Below the pieces are notes generated by a model. That model was given only the letters and a program-made list of their open reading frames with translations, was not told the origin of the DNA and searched no databases. Below, piece by piece: positions 62,752 through 64,000 of a stretch of 64,000 nucleotides of DNA. A program made the position numbers and the translations under genes. The first letter of the stretch is position 1. Each line of letters starts with the position of its first letter. Origin of the DNA: Flavobacterium agrisoli (GTDB taxonomy: Bacteria > Bacteroidota > Bacteroidia > Flavobacteriales > Flavobacteriaceae); assembly GCF_016522065.1 (NCBI RefSeq), contig NZ_JAEHFV010000010.1:1-64000 (forward strand). Reading direction: 5' to 3'.

Positions 62752-63174
62752 TTATATCTTTTTCAATTGTTTTTCAGCCACCTCTTTCCTCAAATTACTG
62801 CTAGAAAAGCGGTGGTCACGGACATTAAAATACAGCGCAATACCCTTAGATTCGCAATACGATCTACCCGTGAAATCTTGCTCGGCATACTCAACACCAA
62901 GAATACGGACATCAATTTGAAAAGAACGCAAAATATCCTCTAAATCTTGCTCGGTAGCATAAGGCACAATTTCATCCACAAACCGGCATCCTTTCAACTG
63001 TATATAGCGCTCTACAACCGTCTGCGTAGGCCTGTTTTTCTCCGGGCGATCCAAAGTAGGATCCGTTTGCAAACCCACAATCAAATAATCACATTGCCGT
63101 TTTGCCTCCTCCAACATTTTAATATGCCCAGCATGCAGCAAATCAAAAGCACTAAAAGTAATTCCTACTTTCAT
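62752..63174 (-). CDS. cytidylyltransferase-like protein (TagD/HldE-C family)
   Basis: A 140-residue nucleotidyltransferase fold. VGITFSAFDLLHAGHIKML (3-21) has the HxGH signature, and DHRFSSSNLRKEV near 119-131 is the ISSTxLR-like C-terminal motif. This is close to glycerol-3-phosphate cytidylyltransferase (TagD) and to the adenylyltransferase half of HldE; the sequence looks nearer TagD, giving CDP-glycerol, but a heptose or other phosphate is possible. No glycerophosphotransferase is obvious in the window. It is the first gene after the promoter at 63286-63316. Confidence 0.78.
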   Translation of the reverse strand: MKVGITFSAFDLLHAGHIKMLEEAKRQCDYLIVGLQTDPTLDRPEKNRPTQTVVERYIQLKGCRFVDEIVPYATEQDLEDILRSFQIDVRILGVEYAEQDFTGRSYCESKGIALYFNVRDHRFSSSNLRKEVAEKQLKKI

Positions 63175-63285
63175 ATTTTTTCACATTAATAAAACTATAA
63201 AAAACATATCCTAGCACACATTCTTACACAGCTCCGCGTTCCTTACACACAATAATGTAAAGAATTTTCCAACAAACTAGGATCG

Positions 63286-63316
63286 CAAATATAAGTTTTT
63301 AAAACTTGTAATTCAA
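63286..63316 (-). promoter_or_regulatory. TTG-N20-TATATTTG promoter with palindromic spacer
   Basis: On the minus strand TTG (63314-63316), 20 bp, then TATATTTG (63286-63293): a full Bacteroidota consensus promoter with the same spacing as the manC promoter. Inside the spacer AAGTTTT (63293-63299) and AAAACTT (63301-63307) form a perfect 7-bp inverted repeat around one base, suggesting an operator or simply AT-rich symmetry. It should drive the TagD-like, epimerase and dehydrogenase genes. Confidence 0.75.
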
Positions 63317-63582
63317 TACCTAAAAACCACCTTACCACCTCCAACAAAAAAATGCCACCGTAAATAAACCTAACCCGCTCCCACCCAAACCTTAATAAAA
63401 ACCCCCACTTTAAAAAATCACTAAATTTAGTGACCCGCACATTTTGTAACTAACAGTATAAAAGACTTTAATTTCGCCTAAGCGTAAACAGTAACTCATG
63501 ATGCAATAGCAGAGTTTCTCTTTCAGTTTTCTTTTCCCGTTAAGGGTTACACTGCTATAGTTGTGGAGAAGGGTAGGCATAA

Positions 63583-63785
63583 AGCTATAGGCTGTAAGCA
63601 ATAGGCTATAGGCTGTAAACTGCAACAAACTAACTGAACTGCTAACTCACAACCCACAACTCACAACCCACAACTTACTGCCCACAGCCCATTGCCCATT
63701 GCCCATTGCCCACAACTCACAACCCACAACCCACCGCCCACTGCCCACAGCCCATTGCCCATTGCCCATTGCCCACAACCCACTA
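63583..63785. repeat. 29 consecutive heptads, the longest array of the window
   Basis: 203 bp in unbroken 7-bp phase: AGCTATA, GGCTGTA, AGCAATA, GGCTATA, GGCTGTA, AACTGCA, then a gradual change to CTCACAA/CCCACAA, then CCCATTG triplets, CCCACAA, CCCACCG, CCCACTG, CCCACAG, CCCATTG again and CCCACAA, CCCACTA. A block of CCCACAG followed by three CCCATTG and CCCACAA occurs twice, 63 bp apart, giving a higher-order repeat. Confidence 0.95.
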
Positions 63786-63845
63786 AAAACAATCTACCTA
63801 CAAAAAAAAATTCCTACCTTCACACCTACCCAAACCCCCATCAAA

Positions 63846-64000
63846 ATGGAAGCAGCCCATCACAAAGTAGACAAATACTACATTGATAAAGTCGATTCAG
63901 ACAAAAAAAGCATTTATTGCCACCACGATTTGATGGGCGAACTTTTTATTCCAACGCACAAACACGAAAAAGCACAACTCCTCTATGCCGAAGGCGATGT
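63846..64000 (+). CDS. AraC-family-like regulator, N-terminal part (runs off the window)
   Basis: The first 51 complete codons are visible and the frame is open to the edge. MEAAHHKVDKYYIDKVDS, then SIYCHHDLMGELFIPTHKH and LLYAEGDV, resemble the cupin-like N-terminus of AraC-type regulators, in which the H-x-H pair and EGD loop shape the ligand pocket. The DNA-binding half is outside the window. It is divergent from the capsule genes and could regulate them, but this is inference. Confidence 0.6.
   Translation, partial: MEAAHHKVDKYYIDKVDSDKKSIYCHHDLMGELFIPTHKHEKAQLLYAEGD

Larger units (their letters stand above)
63175..63845. other. 671-bp divergent intergenic region
   Basis: Holds the leftward promoter (63286-63316), a palindrome in its spacer, about 260 bp of AT-rich sequence without recognisable features (63317-63582), and the longest heptad array of the window (63583-63785). 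The short stretch up to the rightward gene contains TACCTTCA near 63813, a weak -7 candidate. No gene is supported. Confidence 0.75.

Noticed and set aside
63583-63785. CRISPR-like array
   Set aside because: Units are 7 bp, without conserved 23-45 bp repeats, unique spacers or cas genes.
1-64000. UpxY/UpxZ-type antiterminators and invertible promoters as in Bacteroides capsule loci
   Set aside because: No NusG-like gene, recombinase or long inverted-repeat-flanked promoter was found in the window.
1-64000. tRNA, rRNA or transposase genes
   Set aside because: No sequence resembling these was recognised on either strand.

Overview
The window is one very large surface-polysaccharide biosynthesis locus from a member of the Bacteroidota, most likely Flavobacterium or a close relative. 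The pointers are the AT-rich sequence, promoters of the TTG-N20-TATATTTG type, A-rich ribosome-binding regions, and the mixture of gene families: large SLBB export protein, Wza lipoprotein, tyrosine autokinase, GxxExxY and four-helix-bundle passenger genes. I call 58 protein genes and no tRNA, rRNA or transposase. All genes read leftward except a CpsB-type phosphatase (14820-15560) and a regulator cut off by the right edge (63846 onward).

Layout from left to right. 1-382: a two-copy tandem repeat of about 190 bp. 0.4-2.1 kb: neuB and neuA, for a sialic-acid-type sugar. 2.4-11.9 kb: tightly packed glycosyltransferases and a methyltransferase. 11.9-14.7 kb: the two ABC-exporter genes (wzt, wzm) with a four-helix-bundle gene between them. 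14.8-17.8 kb: phosphatase and a membrane UDP-sugar 4,6-dehydratase. 18.1-22.5 kb: dTDP-rhamnose genes rfbA, rfbD, rfbC, a second cupin, a GxxExxY gene and an unknown gene. 22.9-38 kb: WecA-like initiator, two Wzy-like proteins, GDP-fucose genes, glycosyltransferases, acetyltransferase, Wzx flippase, and wecE/wecD for dTDP-Fuc4NAc. 38.1-48.1 kb: chain-length protein, SLBB export protein, rfbB, manC, Wzc-type kinase, Wza lipoprotein. 48.6-52.2 kb: PglE, PglD, PglC and PglA-like genes. 52.2-60.1 kb: acyltransferase, secreted beta-helix protein, glycosyltransferases, Wzy, pyruvyltransferase, second Wzx. 60.2-63.2 kb: UDP-HexNAc dehydrogenase and epimerase, and a TagD-like cytidylyltransferase.

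How the genes work together (inference from families). Nucleotide sugars predicted are dTDP-L-rhamnose, dTDP-Fuc4NAc, GDP-mannose and GDP-L-fucose, UDP-diNAc-bacillosamine, UDP-GalNAc-type uronic acid and a CMP-nonulosonate. There are two lipid-linked initiators (PglC-like and WecA-like), two flippases, three polymerase-like membrane proteins and one ABC exporter, so at least two and perhaps three glycans are probably built from this locus.

The most unusual feature is not a gene. Most of the larger gaps hold short arrays with a strict 7-bp period. Unit sequences differ (CACTCYT, CACAACY, CCCATTG, AAATTGT, AATGGAT, TAATACT, GGCTRTA), yet phase can be unbroken for up to 29 units. On the coding strand many arrays begin at, or within about 8 bp of, the stop codon of a leftward gene. 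Three genes also carry small lesions or insertions: a 5' frameshift in a GT14 gene, a nonsense codon in the GxxExxY gene, and a repeat read in frame inside neuA.
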